In this document: piece after piece, positions 11,729 through 22,450 of the stretch | How positions within the stretch are numbered: position 1 is the stretch's first letter | Layout: every line of letters begins with the position of its first letter | Assembly: GCA_005784505.1 (NCBI GenBank) | Contig: VCAZ01000207.1 | Coordinates: 573,792 to 637,791 of the forward strand | DNA length: 64,000 bases | Direction of reading: 5' to 3' | Origin: Bagarius yarrelli | Taxonomy: Eukaryota; Chordata; Actinopteri; Siluriformes; Sisoridae | The notes under the pieces: model-generated | Told to the model about the DNA's origin: nothing | Database searches by the model: none | What the model saw: the letters and a program-made list of their open reading frames with translations, nothing else | Made by a program: the position numbers and the translations under genes

Positions 11729-14522
11729 ATTTATTTTATGAACATAATAGCCTAAATAAGGACTATAATAGAGTTTTTTCCTCCATTCTGTCACTGATGG
11801 GAGTTTTGGTTTCTTGTCTCTGTCACCTCTGACTTGCTTAGTTAGGGATTCCTAATTTACAGATATTAATTAGACTGATTTGAGTGTTTTTTAGTGAGTT
11901 TTATTATTGGTTTATTTGATTTGATACAATCTCTATAGTTAAAAACTGCTAAATAAATAAAGGGGACTTGATTTAAATTAAAATGTGAGCTAGCTATTCA
12001 GCTAACCACTGTGCCAAAGAGTGAAGCATCTTCAAGGTCTATTTCTATTGAAGCAAAAAAAAATGTGTGGCCATATAATCAGTTATTGCTTACAGAACTG
12101 CACATACAGAGCAATAACACCCCTACAATCATGCAGTTATGAATGCTTATGACTAAAGCTGAATCATAATCATATTTATAGTCAGTGTAACTACACACTA
12201 TGTTATGCAATTGTGTTTGAATATACAGACAGAATTGTGACACATTCCTTCAAATTGTAAATTAAAATATATTTAAATTATACCTCTCAGCATGTTTACA
12301 GGCGTCGGATGTGATGAAACAAATTTTAGGTTGACAGACCTGATCTAAAAACAGTTAAGGTGAAAAACTTTGAAATGAAAGTATAAAATAAAATTTAAAA
12401 AATTATATATATTTAAATTACATGGGGAACAAACCAAAGGCGGAAAAAAAACAATACATTTTCAAAAGCTTAATTAATTCATTCATTTATCTTCTATACC
12501 TGGTTATTCCCTTAATTCTGAGGAACTCTCCAAGCTAAAAAAGTCCAATTTTCTTGGGCGTTGCCACACATGCTGGATTCCATCTGACCCAAACAAGTTT
12601 ATCTTAGTCTTATTAGACCACAGAACATGTTCCATGGACAGGTTGTCTTCAGCAAACTGTTTGCAGGCTTTCTTGTGATCCAACTTCAGAAGAGGTTTCC
12701 TTCTGATGATGGCCACTTGCTGTAGTGTTGCATATGATCTGAGTACTGACAAGCTGACCTCCCGCTTCTGCAACCTCTAAAGCAATGCTGGCAGCAGTCA
12801 TGCACCTGACTTACAGCACAAAAACTCAACTTTTTTGATCGACCCTTGCGAGACCTGTTCTGAGTGAAACCTATCTGTAAATCAGTTTCAGGGTGGTACT
12901 GATCTTTTACAGACTCTCCAATCTGTGAAAGAGCGTAAAAAGATTGTGGAATACTTTAAAAACAATGTTCCTTAACATCATATTACAAATCTCTTCATCC
13001 ACAGTACATAACATCATCAAACAATTTAGAGAAAAGATTTCTCCAGTTGTGTATAAGGGACAAGGACGAAGACTTTTGTTGGATGCCTGTGGTCTTCGGG
13101 CCCTCAGACAACACTGCATCACTCATCAGCATAATTATGTGAGGGACATTACTAAATGGACTCAGGAAAACTCCCAGAAACCCCCGTCAGTAAACACAAT
13201 CCACTGCAACATCTGCAGACCAACTAAAGCTTCATCATACAAAAAGCAAGCTATATGTGAACATGGTCCAGAAGCACCGTCGTAAAAACTCAATTTAAAT
13301 GGACTGATTCAGAGTGGAGAAGTGTTCTATGGTCAGACGAGTCCAAATTTGACATTCTTGGAAGACTTTTAGTGGTTTTAAAATTGTGACTTTTCTACAC
13401 CTAAAAAACGGCCCATGTCTGATTTTCGGCCCACGTCTAGTGTCATGTTATGGTAGGAGGGAAAAAACAGGTTTACCGAAACTTACCCAAAACTGACGAT
13501 GGCAAATTCATGTGGTTATTTACGTGTGTGTATATCTAAATGTGTGTGTGTGTGTGTTAAAAACACATATCCAAACCTCACCATAAGTTTCCTAAAGTAT
13601 ATCTGCTCTTCATCCTTAAAAGAATTCTTCATAAACACAGCAGTGGCCATGTTGCTGGCCCTTTGATGTTCAGCAGAAATTTCAGATAAAGTGACTGGAA
13701 ACAAACTCTTCACCTGCATCAACATTTAAAATAGGAGTAAATACAACCAAAGTCATTAAAAATACAATCTTTAGCATAATAAAGTACAAGGAGTTTCTAT
13801 AAATGATGGTTTGGTTGGAGTCCTGATCTGTCTGTCAATAAATAAAAACAGAAAAAGGCAGGGCATCCTACGTTCTCAAAAGCTCTGTGGTTAGTTCTTT
13901 AATCTGTTGTAGTTCTTTTAAAAACTGACTGAGCGCATTTAGCGAATTAAGGCGGTTTTTTTTTAGGGAAATGACTGGTTCACACCAAATATCACCATTT
14001 TTACTTTAGAGCAGGGGTGGGCAATCTCGGTCCCGGAGGGCCGCTTTCCTGCAGAGTTTAAACTCCACACACTTACCTGTAAGTTTCAAATACACCAAGC
14101 AAGATCTAAATTAGTTGGTTCAGGTGTGTTTGATTAGGGTTGGAGCTAAGCTCTGCAGGACCCTGACCTTCTAGGACCGAGATTGCCCACCCCTGTTTTA
14201 AAGCATGTTTTCACACCTGCCTAAAAATTGTTATACACAGTACTGTATAAATATTATCAGATTGTATCAGCATAATTTTATGCATTATCTTTCTAAAAAG
14301 TGGCTATTTGGAGAATCATATAAGTAATTAACTAATAACAGCTAACACCGAGTTCAAGTGGGAATGAATTTTTAATTCTTAAATACTATTTTTTACTAAA
14401 TTTTATTTTGCTTTGATTTTTTTTGCTCATAAAAACATGGACCAGGCAGTCACCTAAAATGTATTGCAATGTAACGAATGTATTGCTTCTAACCTTATAT
14501 CTGTAGTTAAATTCAGCTACAT

Positions 14523-14559
<37 letters not shown>

Positions 14560-17500
14560 ATCTTACCTCTTCCATCTCACTCTGGTAAAGCCTAAGTCCT
14601 TTCTGAACAGCTTCCTGATTTTCAATCTTTGCCATAGTAACCACAGCATTTTCCAAACAGGGGACATTCCCACTGGAGATAGTCTCCACATACGTCTGCA
14701 CAAGGTGACCAAACACTGTCAACACACACACACACACACACACACACACGCGGTCAAAGCACAGATATCACCATCTCTGTATTCAAAAAAGGATGAAGAA
14801 TATCAAGGGACATATAAAAAAAGGTCCTCACTCCTCCCTGTGACTTGGTATCCTCCTTTAAGTGTTTTGATTTTGCTTGCATCAAAAACATAGTCACGGA
14901 AATGTTGAGTGACGTCCAGGAATTTTGGCAAAAGTTCACTTTCATGTAGGTTCTCAAGCTGGACAAATGTGTCTTGGGAGGCAGGCATTGGGAAAACAAA
15001 GCACTTGCGGCTTGGAAAGTAGTGCCGAATACACTCCCTTGGAAGATTGTAGTGAGTGTACTTCAAACCTGCAGTGACAAACAACACAAATAATTCACAC
15101 TAAGACAGAACTAGAATTGAACAGAATTGAACTGTAAAGAAATATTAGCTGCAGTGTGTCGTGCACATTTCTATTAGACAAATAAATAAGTTTTTATTGG
15201 AAATCCAATGGCGCCGCTGTCAACGAGGAGTCAAACTCTGCGTTAAGAGAAAGATCCAGATATTACAGAGACTAAAGAATGTATAGTGCGTCTTTATGGG
15301 TGTGCACTGTTTCAGTCAGGATGCGGAGCAGCAGCAGTTGTTTTATCTGCTAAAACAGAAACCCAAGTTCAAGTAAGAACTTCTTTTACTTCTTCTTCTT
15401 GCAGTAAGAACGCGTTCGTTCTTTGCAAAAACACAAGTTGAATAAAGACACTGGAAAGGATATAAGTCCACACATAAGAATATGTGTAAAACACTAAAAA
15501 GAATAAGACACAGGATACAATTTTTCTATCACAAGTGCCACCTAAAAACCCTAAATGGACCAAGACTTTTGAGTTCTACATTAAAGAACATCCCTCCATC
15601 CATCCCTCCATCCATTCAATTTAATCATCCATTAATCCATTTAATTCTTCCTCCATCCATTTATTTATCTATCCATTCTATCCATTCACCAATCCATTCA
15701 TTTATTTAGCCATTCAATTTATTTATCCATCCATTCATTCAGTTTATCCACTCATCTATTCATCCATCCATCCATCCATTGTCTATACATGTTTACAGTG
15801 ACTCTGTGTGTGCAACTCAGAGTCTAAACTTTTAATACAGTTTTGATAAGTTATCACTTTTACCTTTTTTCAGCTGCAGGGCAAAATCCAGGTAGTCGTC
15901 CTCAGTCACTTGACCCCTTTTTTCAATCACAAGCTCCAATGAAAAGTCGCGCACTGCCCAGATGAAGTTTGGGAAAAATTGCACAAACTGAGATTCTTCA
16001 TCTTTCTCCTCCTCCTCCTCCTCCTCCTCGGCCTCATTGGCACTGGCTGCAGGCGATTTGATCTTAATCTGCTTTGCAAGCTCAGAAACATAACTACAGC
16101 ATGCTAAGGAATCATAATAAGGCAAGCTCTGTGTTTTTATTACTTATTTTAGTAATAATACAAAGGAAGGATACTGTAGATTTTCTACTGCTTGGTTGTC
16201 AATGGTTCCACGACTATTGTAGACCAGAGTGCTGCTCAGAAGAACAGCAAGACAGAAGATCCAGGCATCGTTTTTGGAGTCTCCCTGAAAGAATATACAT
16301 GTACAATACTGTTATTTTTGCATGTAGTAGTAGTAGTAATGGGTTGCTTTAAGAGATCTTCAGGAGGTTAACTGAGAACACATTAACGTACATTTATGGA
16401 ACAATTAAGACGATAATCTGTGTTGTATGTATTGCTATGGAGATGGTGTCTTTACTTTGTCAATGTCCCCCAGTCCCTCAGTGTCCAACAGCACAAGACT
16501 TTGTTCAGCATTATTGGGGTGCGGCATGCACCACATCCAAATACCTTTAGTCTTGGACTCAATGGTGCTGCCCAGAGCAAAACCTGCCAACGTTCATATT
16601 ATTCAATTATTATTTGAAAATAAAATAAAGTTTAGTACTATAAACATTTTAAAATCAAAACAAATTCCCCCTATGATGGCAGGTCAACAACATATTGAGG
16701 AGGTATTTTTTAAACAATATTAAAAATGAAAATACAGCATTTCAGTAGGCAATGGCGACTCCCACCACAATGTAGCATGCAGAATTGTGAGGGAAGTGAC
16801 ATTATTTTTATTTATACTTATTTAATATGTTTGACTTAATATTATTAAATGTCATAATTGTGCAATTAGCTCAATAACACATTTCCGCTGACTTTTGCAT
16901 TCAGTTTTGAACATTTAGGAGCTGGATGCGGATCTGGATCTCCTTAGCCATCAAACTGACAATAGAAGCGAGTATAAGGAAAATATAGCACAAGTCTTTA
17001 CAGAATGAGGATAAAATAGATTGCAAGAATGCTGCACAACTCGATTGATTTGTAACATGACCCGCTATTTAATTCTCAAATAGGCCCGAGAACTTGAGCT
17101 GCCCAGCGTTCCTAAATATGTGCGAATCATCCGTCAAAATTTCTTTTTTTTTTTTTTTTTTTTACTGTTGGTCAAAGGAGAAGAGAGGGAGGACGCGTGA
17201 ATAGACAGAAGAGAAAAGGCAAGAGTGTAGGACTGAGAAAAGGGACACTGCATGTTGGGACAATGACAGAGAAAGGTAGAGGGCTGGTTGACATGATGGA
17301 GAGAAGGAAGGTGGATATATTGTGTGTACAGGAGTCCAGGTGGAAGGGTAGCGAGGCTCGTAGTATTGGATTGGGATTTAAGTTGTTTTATCATGGTGTG
17401 GATAGGAAGAAAATGGGGTGGGGGTGATCCTGAAAGAGGAGTTTGTAAAGAATGTTCTGAAGCGGAAAAGAGTGTCAGACAGGGTGATGAGACTGAAGTT

Positions 17501-20382
17501 AAAAATTGAAGGGATAAGGGGTAAATGTTGTAAGTGGTTGTAGTGTGAGAGAGTGTAGCCAGACAGCATAGAATGGTGGTGTGTAAGATGAAGAGAATAG
17601 AATACTGCGAAAAATTTAGACAGGAGTTAAAACAGGCTATGGGCGGTCAGTTAGTGTTTCCAGATGAATGGAAAACTACAGCAGAAGTGATCAGGAAGAC
17701 CGGAAGAAAGGTGCTGCGTGTGTCATATGAAAAGAGGAAGTTCAGGATAGAGGAAGAGGTTAGCCAAGAAGAAGTGGGACATGGAAAAAATGGGAAAAGT
17801 AGACAAGAATACAAGGATTTGTGGCACAGAGTGAAGAGGGAAGTGGCTCAGGCCAAGCAGAAGGCAAGTGCTGAGTTGTATGCTAGGTTAGACACCAGAG
17901 GAGGACCTGTACAGGTTAGTAAAGCAGAGGGATTGAGATGGGAAAGATGTGCAGCAGGTAAGGGTTATTAAGGATAGAGATGGAAAGGTGCTCACAAGTG
18001 AGGAGAGTGTACAGAGAAGATGGAAGGAGTACTTTGAAGTGTTGATGAATGAAAGGAAAATTAGAGGAAGAAAAAGGTAAGAAGAGGTAAACGATGTAGA
18101 GCAGGAAGTTCAAAAGTTTAGTACAAACGAAGTCAGAATGGCTTTGAAGAGGATGAAAAGAGGGAAGGTGGGTGGTCCTGATGAGATACCGGTGGAGGTG
18201 TGGAAATGTCTAGGAGAGGCAGCAGTGGAATTTCTTATTAGACTGTTTAACGGGATTTTAGTGAGTAAGAAGATGACTGAGGAATGGAGAAGGAGTGTAA
18301 TGGTGTCTGTCTTTAAGAACAAAGGTGATGTGCAAAGTTGCAACAACTACAGAGGCATAAAGTTGATAGGTCACACAATGAAGGTATGGGAAAGAGTGGT
18401 GGAAGCCAGGTTAAAGAGAGTAGTAGATATTTGTGAGCAGCAGTATGGCTTTATGCTCAGAAAGAGCACTATAGATGCAAACTTTGCTCTATAAAGCATA
18501 TGACAGGGTACCAAGAGCTGTGGTATTGTATGGGGAATTCAGGTGGTGCAGGATATGTATGAGGGAAGCAGGACAGTAGTGAGGTGTGCAGTAGGTCAGA
18601 CAGAGAAGGTTAAAGTGGAGGTGGGACTGCATCAGCGATCAGCTCTGAGCCCCTTCTTGTTTACTGTGGTGATTGATCGTTTGATAGACGAGGTCAGGCA
18701 GGAATCTCCTTGGACAATGACGTTTGCAGATGACATTTTGATCTGTAGTGAGAGCAGGGAGCAGGTGAAGGAAAACCTGGAAAAGTGGAGGTCTGGAGAA
18801 AAGAGGTATAAAAGTCAGTCATAGCAAGACACAGTAGGTGTGTTTGAATAAAAGGGAGGGAAGTGGAACAGTGAGATTACAGGGTAAAAAGTTGAAGAAG
18901 GTACAGGAGTAGTACTTGGGGTTGACAGTCCAGAGCAATGGAGAATGTGTAAAAGAGGTAAAGGCAGATTGGAATGGGTGGAGAAACGTGTCAAGAGTGA
19001 TGTGTGACAGTAGAATATCAGCTAGAATCAAGGGGAAGGTGTACAAGACAGTGTTAAGACCAGCTTTAATGTATGGTTTAGAGACAAGAGTGAGACACCT
19101 ATGATGTATGGGTTAGAGACAGTGGTGAGACAGCTATTATGTATGGTTTAGAGACAAGAGTGAGACACCTATGATGTATGGGTTAGAGACAGTGGTGAGA
19201 CAGCTATGATGTATAGTTCAGAGACAGTGGTGAGAGCAGCTATGATGTATGGTTTAGAGACAGTGGTAAGACAGCTATGATGTATGATTTAGAGACAGTG
19301 GTGAGACAGTTATGATGTGTAGTTTAGAGACAATGGTGAGACCAGCTATGATGTATGGTTTAGAGACAGTGGTGAGACAGCTATGATGTATGGTTTAGAG
19401 ACAGTGGTGAGACAGCTATGATGTATGGTTTAGAGACAGTGGTGAGACAGCTATGATGTATGGTTTAGAGACAGTGGTGAGAGCAGCTATGATGTATGGT
19501 TTAGAGACAGTGGTGAGACAGCTATGATGTATGGTTAGAGACAGTGGTGAGACAGTGGTGAGACAGCTATGATGTATGGTTTAGAGACAGTGGTGAGACA
19601 GCTATGATGTATGGTTTAGGGACAGGGGCACTGAGCAAGAAACAGGTGGCAGAGCTGGAAGTAGCAAAGCTGAAGATGTTGAGGTTTTCTTTGGGAGTGA
19701 CGAGGTCGGACAGGATTAGGAACGAGTTCTTCAGGGGGACGGCTCATGTTAGATGTTTTGGGGAGAAAGTCAGGGAAGCCAGATTGAGGTAGTTTGGACA
19801 TGTACAGAGGAGGGATAGTGAATATATTGGTAGGAGGATGTTTGAAATAAAGCTACCAGGAAGAGAGCAAAGAGAAAGACCAGAGAGGAGGTATATGGAT
19901 GCGATAAACGAGGACATGAAGTTAGTGGGTGTGACTGAATGGATGTAAAGGATAGGGTTAGGTGGAAACAGATGATTCGCTGTGGCAACCCCTAAAACGG
20001 GAACAGCCGAAAGGAGAAGAAGATTAGGGATGAACCAGTGTACTTTAACGATCAATGCAGTAAAAGGAATCCATCTACTGCACTGTACCGTCCTCTCAAC
20101 CGCACCTTTTGCATGTGAAAATGGTCGCAGGAAGGCTAAATGTTGCCTAATAGCCCCAGTGTTACAAAGTTTAGCACAATTACAGTAAAGAAGCGTACCT
20201 GTTGGTTTTCCTGCCAGGCGGTTCAGGAGGTAAGACTTTCCAGTGCGATAGAGTCCCACCACAGACACTACAACCACCGGCTGGTTATTCCTGGACAGGT
20301 ACTTAATGGCTTTTTCATTTACACATAGTGAACCATTTACATTTTCCACCAAACATATAGGCTCTGGCATTGGGTTGCACAT
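9173..20382 (-). CDS. Guanylate-binding protein (GBP), intact 10-coding-exon gene, 631 aa
   Basis: Interferon-inducible large GTPase of the dynamin superfamily. Family members hydrolyse GTP, oligomerise and coat pathogens or vacuoles in the cytosol. Coding exons, in transcript order: 20382-20199, 16583-16456, 16284-16175, 16093-15864, 15068-14832, 14715-14567, 13713-13582, 11687-11475, 10746-10641, 9579-9173. All introns are GT/AG, phases agree at every junction, and the total is 1896 nt. Visible motifs: P-loop GLYRTGKS (residues 43-50), switch region SKTKGIW (71-77), DTEGLGD (95-101), and AVRD (187-190) for the TLRD guanine motif. An all-helical middle domain runs from about 290 to 470, followed by a Glu/Lys/Gln-rich coiled coil (about 470-595). 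The C-terminus ends in VIQP, so there is no CaaX prenylation box, and no FIIND/CARD extension is seen. A run of eight Glu (163-170) interrupts the loop before AVRD. The start at MCNPMPEP was chosen because an acceptor lies just upstream and family N-termini begin near this motif. The vertebrate subtype cannot be assigned by eye. Confidence 0.93.
10641..10746 (-). CDS. GBP exon 9 (coiled-coil start)
   Basis: Reads AEEMLGKFLSEEKSSEAKLI to LQTDEKLSEKEKNIQ, matching the ILQTDQxLTEKEKEIE segment of GBPs (residues 462-496). The acceptor is unusual: about 70 bases of (gt)n lead straight into taaag|GCTGAAG, with no ordinary polypyrimidine tract. The donor is CAAG|gtaagt. Confidence 0.88.
10752..10820. 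repeat. (CA)n microsatellite against GBP exon 9 acceptor
   Basis: About 34 CA dinucleotides with one CC interruption. On the transcribed strand it is (GU)n ending 5 bases before the exon. Confidence 0.95.
11475..11687 (-). CDS. GBP exon 8
   Basis: Exactly 71 codons (residues 391-461), EAVDTHYAELIGQNMQASEE through GNYAKSGGYELYCTDKDEVI to GIQ. The KSGGYELY segment aligns with the KPGGYxLF segment of mammalian GBPs. The acceptor gtttttcag follows directly on a (gt)n tract; the donor is ATCCAG|gtaaaa. Confidence 0.92.
11697..11727. repeat. (CA)n microsatellite against GBP exon 8 acceptor
   Basis: About 15 CA units. The transcribed strand has (GU)n directly before gttttcag. Confidence 0.95.
12470..12520 (-). 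repeat. SINE 3' tail fragment
   Basis: The minus strand reads TTAAGGGAATAACCAGGTAT then AGAAGATAAATGAATG, the common tail of the fish SINE body (ATAAGCGGTATAGAAGATGAATGAATG). It is joined to Tc1-like sequence. Confidence 0.55.
12504..12773 (-). mobile_element. Tc1-like transposase fragment
   Basis: Open for 89 codons on the minus strand. IIRRKPLLKLDHKKACKQFA, WSNKTKINLFGSDGIQHVW and RPRK match the Tc1 transposase catalytic-core entry (WSDETKIELFG...HVWRKP). The first catalytic Asp (WSDE) is replaced by Asn (WSNK). It lies in GBP intron 7. Confidence 0.75.
12820..13370 (+). mobile_element. Second Tc1-like transposase fragment, opposite strand
   Basis: The plus strand shows a decayed helix-turn-helix part (VKERKKIVEYFKNNV) followed by MVQKHRRKN in one frame and VLWSDESKF in another (13321-13350). 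The WSDE motif is still legible. It lies in GBP intron 7 next to the minus-strand fragment, so two insertions or an inverted piece. Confidence 0.65.
13582..13713 (-). CDS. GBP exon 7
   Basis: Exactly 44 codons (residues 347-390), VKSLFPVTLSEISAEHQRAS to FRKLM, a middle-domain helix. The acceptor is gatgcag|GTGAAG and the donor CTTATG|gtgagg. An (ac)n tract starts about 25 bases into the following intron. Confidence 0.9.
14012..14195. mobile_element. MITE, hAT-like, with 21-bp inverted ends
   Basis: Starts CAGGGGTGGGCAATCTCGGT and ends ACCGAGATTGCCCACCCCTG, near-perfect inverted repeats. Flanks ctttagag and ttttaaag could be an 8-bp target duplication. 184 bp, no ORF, in GBP intron 6. Such non-autonomous hAT-type elements are common in fish. 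Confidence 0.75.
14528..14558. repeat. (TG)n microsatellite just after GBP exon 6 donor
   Basis: About 15 units. The transcribed strand has (AC)n starting about 7 bases after the exon 6 donor. Confidence 0.95.
14567..14715 (-). CDS. GBP exon 6 (start of helical middle domain)
   Basis: Reads MFGHLVQTYVETISSGNVPC then LENAVVTMAKIENQEAVQ, matching the GBP linker and first middle-domain helices (residues 297-346). Both junctions sit against dinucleotide repeats: (gt)n ends a few bases before the acceptor gacag, and (ac)n begins a few bases after the donor gtaagatg. Confidence 0.93.
14721..14750. repeat. (CA)n microsatellite just before GBP exon 6 acceptor
   Basis: About 14 units. The transcribed strand has (GU)n ending at ttgacag. 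Confidence 0.95.
14832..15068 (-). CDS. GBP exon 5 (end of GTPase domain)
   Basis: Reads GLKYTHYNLPRECIRHYF then PSRKCFVFPMPAS, a conserved GBP signature, and ends in LKGGYQVTGR. The acceptor is cactgcag|GTTTG and the donor AGGGAGGA|gtgagg. Residues about 218-297. Confidence 0.93.
15590..15785. repeat. (CCAT)n-rich degenerate simple repeat
   Basis: Repeated CCATCCAT and CCATTCAT words over about 190 bases in GBP intron 4. Confidence 0.8.
15864..16093 (-). CDS. GBP exon 4 (RD guanine motif, poly-Glu insertion)
   Basis: Completes codon 141 and reads to the first base of codon 218. The sequence HYVSELAKQIKIKS is followed by a low-complexity acidic insert with (GAG)8 and then FIWAVRDFSLEL, where AVRD stands in for the family TLRD/TVRD motif. 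The acceptor ctgtag|TTATG and donor AAAAAG|gtaaaa preserve the frame. Confidence 0.92.
16175..16284 (-). CDS. GBP exon 3
   Basis: Codes residues 105-140 plus two bases: GDSKNDAWIFCLAVLLSS followed by TLVYNSRGTIDNQAVENL. The acceptor is ctttcag|GGAGAC and the donor CTACA|gtatcc. The next intron is only 81 bp. Confidence 0.9.
16456..16583 (-). CDS. GBP exon 2 (switch I and DTEGLGD)
   Basis: Codes residues 62-104. The acceptor is ggcag|GTTTTG and the donor GACAAA|gtaaag. It contains ALGSTIESKTKGIWMWC and LVLLDTEGLGDIDK, diagnostic for the GBP large-GTPase domain. It is separated from exon 1 by a 3.6-kb intron that carries a nearly complete antisense RTE LINE. Confidence 0.93.
17080..20030 (+). 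mobile_element. RTE-type LINE copy 2, inside GBP intron 1
   Basis: Same family as the copy at 205-3245, antisense to GBP. Segments: LRKGTLHVGTMTEKGRGLVD (17230-17290), RTGRKVLRVSY-like endonuclease/linker (17700-17730), MALKRMKRGKVGGPDEIPVE and WRRSVMVSVFKNKGDVQSCN (18138-18340), FADD box at 18723-18734. The C-terminal part LEVAKLKMLRFSLGVTRSDR (19658-19717) is followed by a 3' end reading CTAAAACGGGAACAGCCGAA. The block 17540-17570 joins distant parts of the ORF, so an internal deletion is present. It carries the 35-bp array at 19050-19620. Confidence 0.9.
19050..19620 (+). repeat. 35-bp minisatellite inside LINE copy 2
   Basis: About 16 units of the same GTGGTGAGACAGCTATGATG + TATGGTTTAGAGACA sequence. 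Neighbouring units are much more alike than in copy 1 (19330-19620 nearly perfect), which suggests recent homogenisation. Both flanks are unique LINE ORF sequence. Confidence 0.9.
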
Positions 20383-20404
20383 GGTTCTATTTGGCTCTGA
20401 AACT
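20199..20404 (-). CDS. GBP exon 1 (start codon, P-loop)
   Basis: Codes residues 1-61 plus one base. It begins at ATG 20382-20380 in context AACCATG and holds the N-terminal beta strand and P-loop GLYRTGKSYLLN. Possible acceptors lie just upstream (20404 or nearby), so a separate 5' untranslated exon probably lies further up at higher coordinates; it was not found. The donor is ACAG|gtacgc at 20198. The upstream in-frame Met (20421) falls inside the presumed intron and was not used. Confidence 0.88.
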
Positions 20405-20649
20405 AAAATATTTGAAAACATACTTAGTGTGATAGTCCAACAGACCTACTAATTGATTCAAAAAGATAAACAAAAGAAAACATTTATATGATTTATATCA
20501 ATCACAAAATAGTATATTATAGTGTAATTAAAAACAAATAGCTTTTTTCCAGTGACACTCGCAATCCATCTTTTTGGATCGATCCAAGTTTTGCCAATCA
20601 GGGCCAAACCCACGATTCTCTTATAACAATAGTTGTTTTTTTGTGCCAG

Positions 20650-21060
20650 CACTGATGGACTTTTAGGGGGAAGATACCAACCCTGCAAGGATCCCGAGGT
20701 ACCAGTAAACAGGTTCCTGCCCATTTCCTTGATTTCAAGAGGCTTCGAGGATGGACTGGGACTCACTCTGCTTCACTGACCCAAGGCTACAGTTTACATT
20801 ACATTTAATCATTACAATGAACTGTAATTAACAATAATATGCGGTGTCCCCCAGATGAGCAGGTGTTCCCTATTGAGTCTGGTTCCTCTCAAGTTTTCTT
20901 CCTACTTCATCTCAAGGAGGTTTTCTTTGCCACAGTGGCCTCAGGCTTGTTCATTAAGGACAAACCGGCACTTTTCACTGTTACTGCATTTTATGTAAAG
21001 CTGCTTTGATACAATGCCTATTGTTAAAAGCGCAAAACAAATAAAATGTAATTGAATTGT
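20650..21060 (+). mobile_element. L2-type LINE 3' end
   Basis: Contains GAGGATGGACTGGGACTCAC, TTGAGTCTGGTTCCTCTCAA and AAAGCTGCTTTGATACAATG then ATTGTTAAAAGCGC and AAATAAAATGTAATTGAATT, the conserved L2/SINE 3' tail of fish. It matches the tail of the longer copy at 40810-41085. Confidence 0.75.
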
Positions 21061-22374
21061 TTTATTTAAGATATTATTACGGTTCTGTGATTAGCACCAA
21101 TCACCTGCTGTGAGCTGTTCTGGTCGTCCATTTTTTAATGAATTGCAGGTTGGACAACTTAATTCAGCCGTACTATGATTCTGGTGGCGCAGCATTAACA
21201 TGGTTGGAGCCAAAATGTGTTATGATAAGTCTGTGACATGTGACGGGTATCTGATTGGCTAGTAAAAGGTTGGTGGAGTTCATCCATCTGTGGATTGTTG
21301 TCGGTTTCGACACCAGAAATGTTTGGATATCCACAAATGCAAGCATAGATCCTCAAATGCACAGTAAGCAATCTACGAATATGTAGGACAAAGTTCACAT
21401 ATGAGTGCCAGGCAAACTTGTATAATAAAAATAAATTTAAGCAAATAAAAAAAGTCGCAAACAAAGTTTATTTGCAGGCCTAATTTTATTTATTTATAAA
21501 TGTATTTGTTTGTAAAGCTTTAAGCTTAATTTGTTGATCTATTTACACTTATTAATGAATTGAAATCTTTTTATTTGCAATTATGCAACATTTCTACTCC
21601 CATATACTATCCATAAAACCCTGCCAATGGATGTAAGCAGAGAGGTCTACTATCTGCATTGTATGTGTTGTTTTTGAAAGCCTTCTAAAAACTGCTGGGA
21701 AAAATAGGGTGGGAGTGCATTTGAAATGAGGAAGTTTAAGGTGTTTATTTCCTACTGAAATATGTACGTATACCAGCTTTCTATAACACTTAATAAAAAG
21801 TTGATCTCAATAAAAGAAAATTAAATAAATAAATTTTGCTGCAGCCCTGATAAAATCTTCACACTAACCTTATAACTTTCCTCAGTTTGGGAACCACTGC
21901 AACTGATAAAATATTTAAAGACTTGGCTATCATCACAAAGTCACCAGACAACCTGTAATCTTTACCTAAAAAATATTTAACGGCTAATGCTACCGCAGAG
22001 ACTGTCAGGGTCTATGGTAAGGTGAGTTTTAAGTTCAGGCTTCAACAGAGTCTTACTTAAGGGCCCTCAATAAATTACCTATTAAATGATAAAAAATGAA
22101 ACAAAAATAGACTTGTGTAGCAACTCCATTTAGATTGCTACTGTGTGAATCATTTACTTTTCAAACTTAAGTGGAATTATATCAATAAGAGTTAAATATA
22201 TATATATATCAATAAGACAAATAAATCACAACACCTTTTAGCACATATAACTTTTTAAATGTTGTATTATTTCTAACTTTAAATAATATTTGATACAAAA
22301 GTTTTTACCCCACATGACCATCAGACTGCAAACTTCAAACTTAAGCAGAATTGTATCAATATAACTCTAATGTA

Positions 22375-22450
22375 GCACCGTGGTCCTGTGAGACCTTTTA
22401 ACATGTCCACATGTAGCAGAATGACAATAAAGCTTGACTTCACTTGACTA
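22375..22450 (+). repeat. CR1/Rex-like 3' tail fragment
   Basis: AGAATGACAATAAAGCTTGA + CTTCACTTGACT resembles the (TTGACT)n-ended tail of fish CR1/Rex-group LINEs. Confidence 0.45.

Noticed and set aside
12944..13285. A 113-codon plus-strand open frame as an independent gene
   Set aside because: It is one frame of a decayed Tc1-like transposase; the catalytic WSDE lies just downstream in another frame.
10750..14750. A CRISPR-like or regulatory array made of the repeated CA tracts
   Set aside because: Pure dinucleotide microsatellites with no spacers, in a vertebrate intron context.
14528..14893. A 121-codon plus-strand frame over GBP exon 6
   Set aside because: Shadow of exon 6 and its flanking CA/TG repeats on the opposite strand.
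19744..20421. A 225-codon open frame reading through GBP exon 1
   Set aside because: Only the first part is coding. It runs past a clear donor at 20198 into intron 1 and into the antisense LINE; the join to exon 2 fits the GBP family exactly.
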